Assembly (NCBI RefSeq): GCF_025200715.1
Contig: NZ_CP104143.1
Coordinates: 2,232,001 to 2,296,000, forward strand
From: Rhizobium sullae
Lineage (GTDB): Bacteria > Pseudomonadota > Alphaproteobacteria > Rhizobiales > Rhizobiaceae
DNA: 64,000 nucleotides
Direction of reading: 5' to 3'
Both the position numbers and the translations under genes were made by a program. Below the pieces are notes generated by a model that did no database searches, had not been told where the DNA came from, and worked only from the letters and a program-made list of their open reading frames with translations. This document shows positions 62,678 through 64,000 of this stretch, piece after piece; positions within the stretch are counted from its first letter, which is position 1, and the number at the start of each line of letters is the position of its first letter.

Positions 62678-64000
62678 TCAGTTCTTCCCGGCTCTCACAT
62701 CAAGCACCCGGTTCGCCGCCGAGACGATCGCCTCGAGCGAGGCGCCGACGATATTGGTGCTGATGCCGGCGCCGAAGAGCTTGCCACCGGGATAGGCGGT
62801 TTCGACGTAGGAGATGGCCGCCGCGTTCGAGCCGTGCTGCAGCGAGTGCTCGGAATAGTCTTCGACCGACATCTCGATGCCGAGATAGTGCGAGAGCGCG
62901 TTGATGAAGCCGTCGACCGGCCCGTTGCCGCGGCCCTCGATACGCTTCGTCTCGCCATTGTCGGTAATCTCCGCTGCAACGACGCGCACGCCCTTGCGAT
63001 CGGGATCGGCGAAAGTGTGGTGATCGACGAATTTGATACGGCCCTCGGGCTGCGTCACGTAGCGCTCGATGAAGCGGTCGTAGATGCGGCGCGACGGCAG
63101 CTCCTTGCCTTCTTCGTCGGTGATGCGCTGGATCTCCTCGCGGAACTCGACCTGGAGATTGCGCGGCAGGTTCAGCCCGTAATCCTGCTGCAGGATATAG
63201 GCGATGCCGCCCTTGCCGGACTGCGAGTTGATGCGGATGATCGCCTCGTAGGAGCGGCCGACGTCCTGCGGATCGATCGGCAGGTAGGGTACTTCCCACA
63301 GCGGATGGTTGGCGACCTTGATCGCCTTCATGCCCTTGTTGATCGCATCCTGGTGCGAGCCGGAAAACGCGGTGTATACCAGTTCGCCGACGTAAGGATG
63401 GCGTTCGCCGATCGCCATCTGGTTCGAATATTCGAAAACGCTCTTTATGCGCTCGATATCCGAGCAGTCGATTTCCGGATCGACGCCCTGGGTGAACATG
63501 TTGAGCGCCATCGTCACGACGTCGACGTTGCCGGTGCGCTCACCGTTGCCGAAAAGCGTGCCCTCGACGCGGTCGGCGCCCGCCAGCAGGCCGAGCTCGG
63601 CTGCTGCAATGCCGGTGCCGCGGTCGTTATGCGGGTGCAGCGAAACGATCAGGCTCTCGCGATTGTCGAGATTGCGGCACATCCATTCGATCTGATCGGC
63701 ATAGACGTTTGGCGTCGCCATCTCGACGGTGGACGGCAGGTTGATGATCAGCTTGTTGTCCGCCGTTGGCTTCATGACGTCGATGACGGCGTTGCAGATC
63801 TCCAGCGCCACTTCGAGCTCGGTGCCCGTGAAGCTTTCCGGCGAATATTCGAAGCGGTAGCCGCCGCCGGCCTTGGCCGCCATGTCAGTGATCATCTTCG
63901 CCGCATCGACGGCGATCTGCTTGATGCCCTGCACGTCTTTGGCAAAAACCACGCGGCGCTGCAGCTCGCTCGTCGAGTTGTAGAAATGCACAATCGGCCT
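62678..64000 (-). CDS. leuA: 2-isopropylmalate synthase, 3' part
   Basis: First step of leucine synthesis (acetyl-CoA plus 2-oxoisovalerate). About 441 C-terminal residues are in the window; the N-terminus lies beyond 64,000 (the frame is open to the end: RPIVHFYN). Motifs: STSELQRRVVFAKD, LHPHNDRGTGIAAAE (metal/substrate site), VEGTLFGNGERTGNVD, then the C-terminal regulatory domain. It resembles the long yeast-like type. Confidence 0.96.
   Translation of the reverse strand, partial: RPIVHFYNSTSELQRRVVFAKDVQGIKQIAVDAAKMITDMAAKAGGGYRFEYSPESFTGTELEVALEICNAVIDVMKPTADNKLIINLPSTVEMATPNVYADQIEWMCRNLDNRESLIVSLHPHNDRGTGIAAAELGLLAGADRVEGTLFGNGERTGNVDVVTMALNMFTQGVDPEIDCSDIERIKSVFEYSNQMAIGERHPYVGELVYTAFSGSHQDAINKGMKAIKVANHPLWEVPYLPIDPQDVGRSYEAIIRINSQSGKGGIAYILQQDYGLNLPRNLQVEFREEIQRITDEEGKELPSRRIYDRFIERYVTQPEGRIKFVDHHTFADPDRKGVRVVAAEITDNGETKRIEGRGNGPVDGFINALSHYLGIEMSVEDYSEHSLQHGSNAAAISYVETAYPGGKLFGAGISTNIVGASLEAIVSAANRVLDVRAGKN

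Overview
The window looks like a chromosome segment of an alphaproteobacterium of the Rhizobiaceae (Rhizobium/Agrobacterium type). The evidence is the high-GC codon use, a short ClpS2-type adaptor, the rplY-pth-ychF neighbourhood, the fused-style petABC operon, aerobic hemF, the MoxR/DUF58/DUF4159 block and a CTTGCG-N17-CTATAG promoter before rplY. The species cannot be fixed from sequence alone. No tRNA, rRNA or CRISPR array was seen.

Region 1 (1 to about 22,010) is accessory DNA. It opens with a tightly overlapped, co-directional block: hxsB, hxsC and hxsA of the His-Xaa-Ser peptide-modification system, then a VWA protein, a PP2C phosphatase and a kinase/HHH protein (a TerY-P-type triad), then a membrane-anchored SH3 protein. 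Next come a secreted endonuclease/exonuclease/phosphatase-fold protein with a beta-helix protein and a 44-residue secreted peptide, a PIN-domain protein, a convergent DUF5131/TcmP pair, a metallo-beta-lactamase-fold protein, and a stretch (15.7-18.8 kb) of broken genes. The region ends with a zinc-ribbon protein, two back-to-back genes with candidate HEPN RNase motifs, and small unknown genes. Its right edge falls inside a MHYT-GGDEF gene, which is cut in the middle of the GGDEF domain.

Region 2 (about 22,010 to 37,300) is mostly core: rplY with promoter and terminator, a GGDEF-EAL protein beside a solute-binding protein, pth, clpS2, ychF, two MaoC-fold proteins, apt, the cytochrome bc1 operon petABC and an ABC exporter. 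A frameshifted AbrB-type antitoxin lies between clpS2 and ychF.

Region 3 (37,300 to 40,000) holds an orphan ribbon-helix-helix antitoxin and an IS3-type transposase tail, wedged between two ABC exporter genes.

Region 4 (40,000 to 64,000) is core: trmL, a Na/Pi symporter with PhoU domain, hemF, CCA-adding enzyme with CoA-pyrophosphatase and DUF1285 genes, a MoxR-DUF58-BatA/DUF4159 membrane operon, an MFS transporter, acetyltransferases, glutathionyl-hydroquinone reductase, a NUDIX hydrolase, a metallophosphoesterase, a TPR lipoprotein-like secreted protein, an ECF sigma/anti-sigma pair, a quinone oxidoreductase with divergent HxlR regulator, and the 3' part of leuA.

The candidate for an undescribed system is the first 7.2 kb, where a peptide-maturation cassette appears to share a transcript with a protein phosphorylation module.
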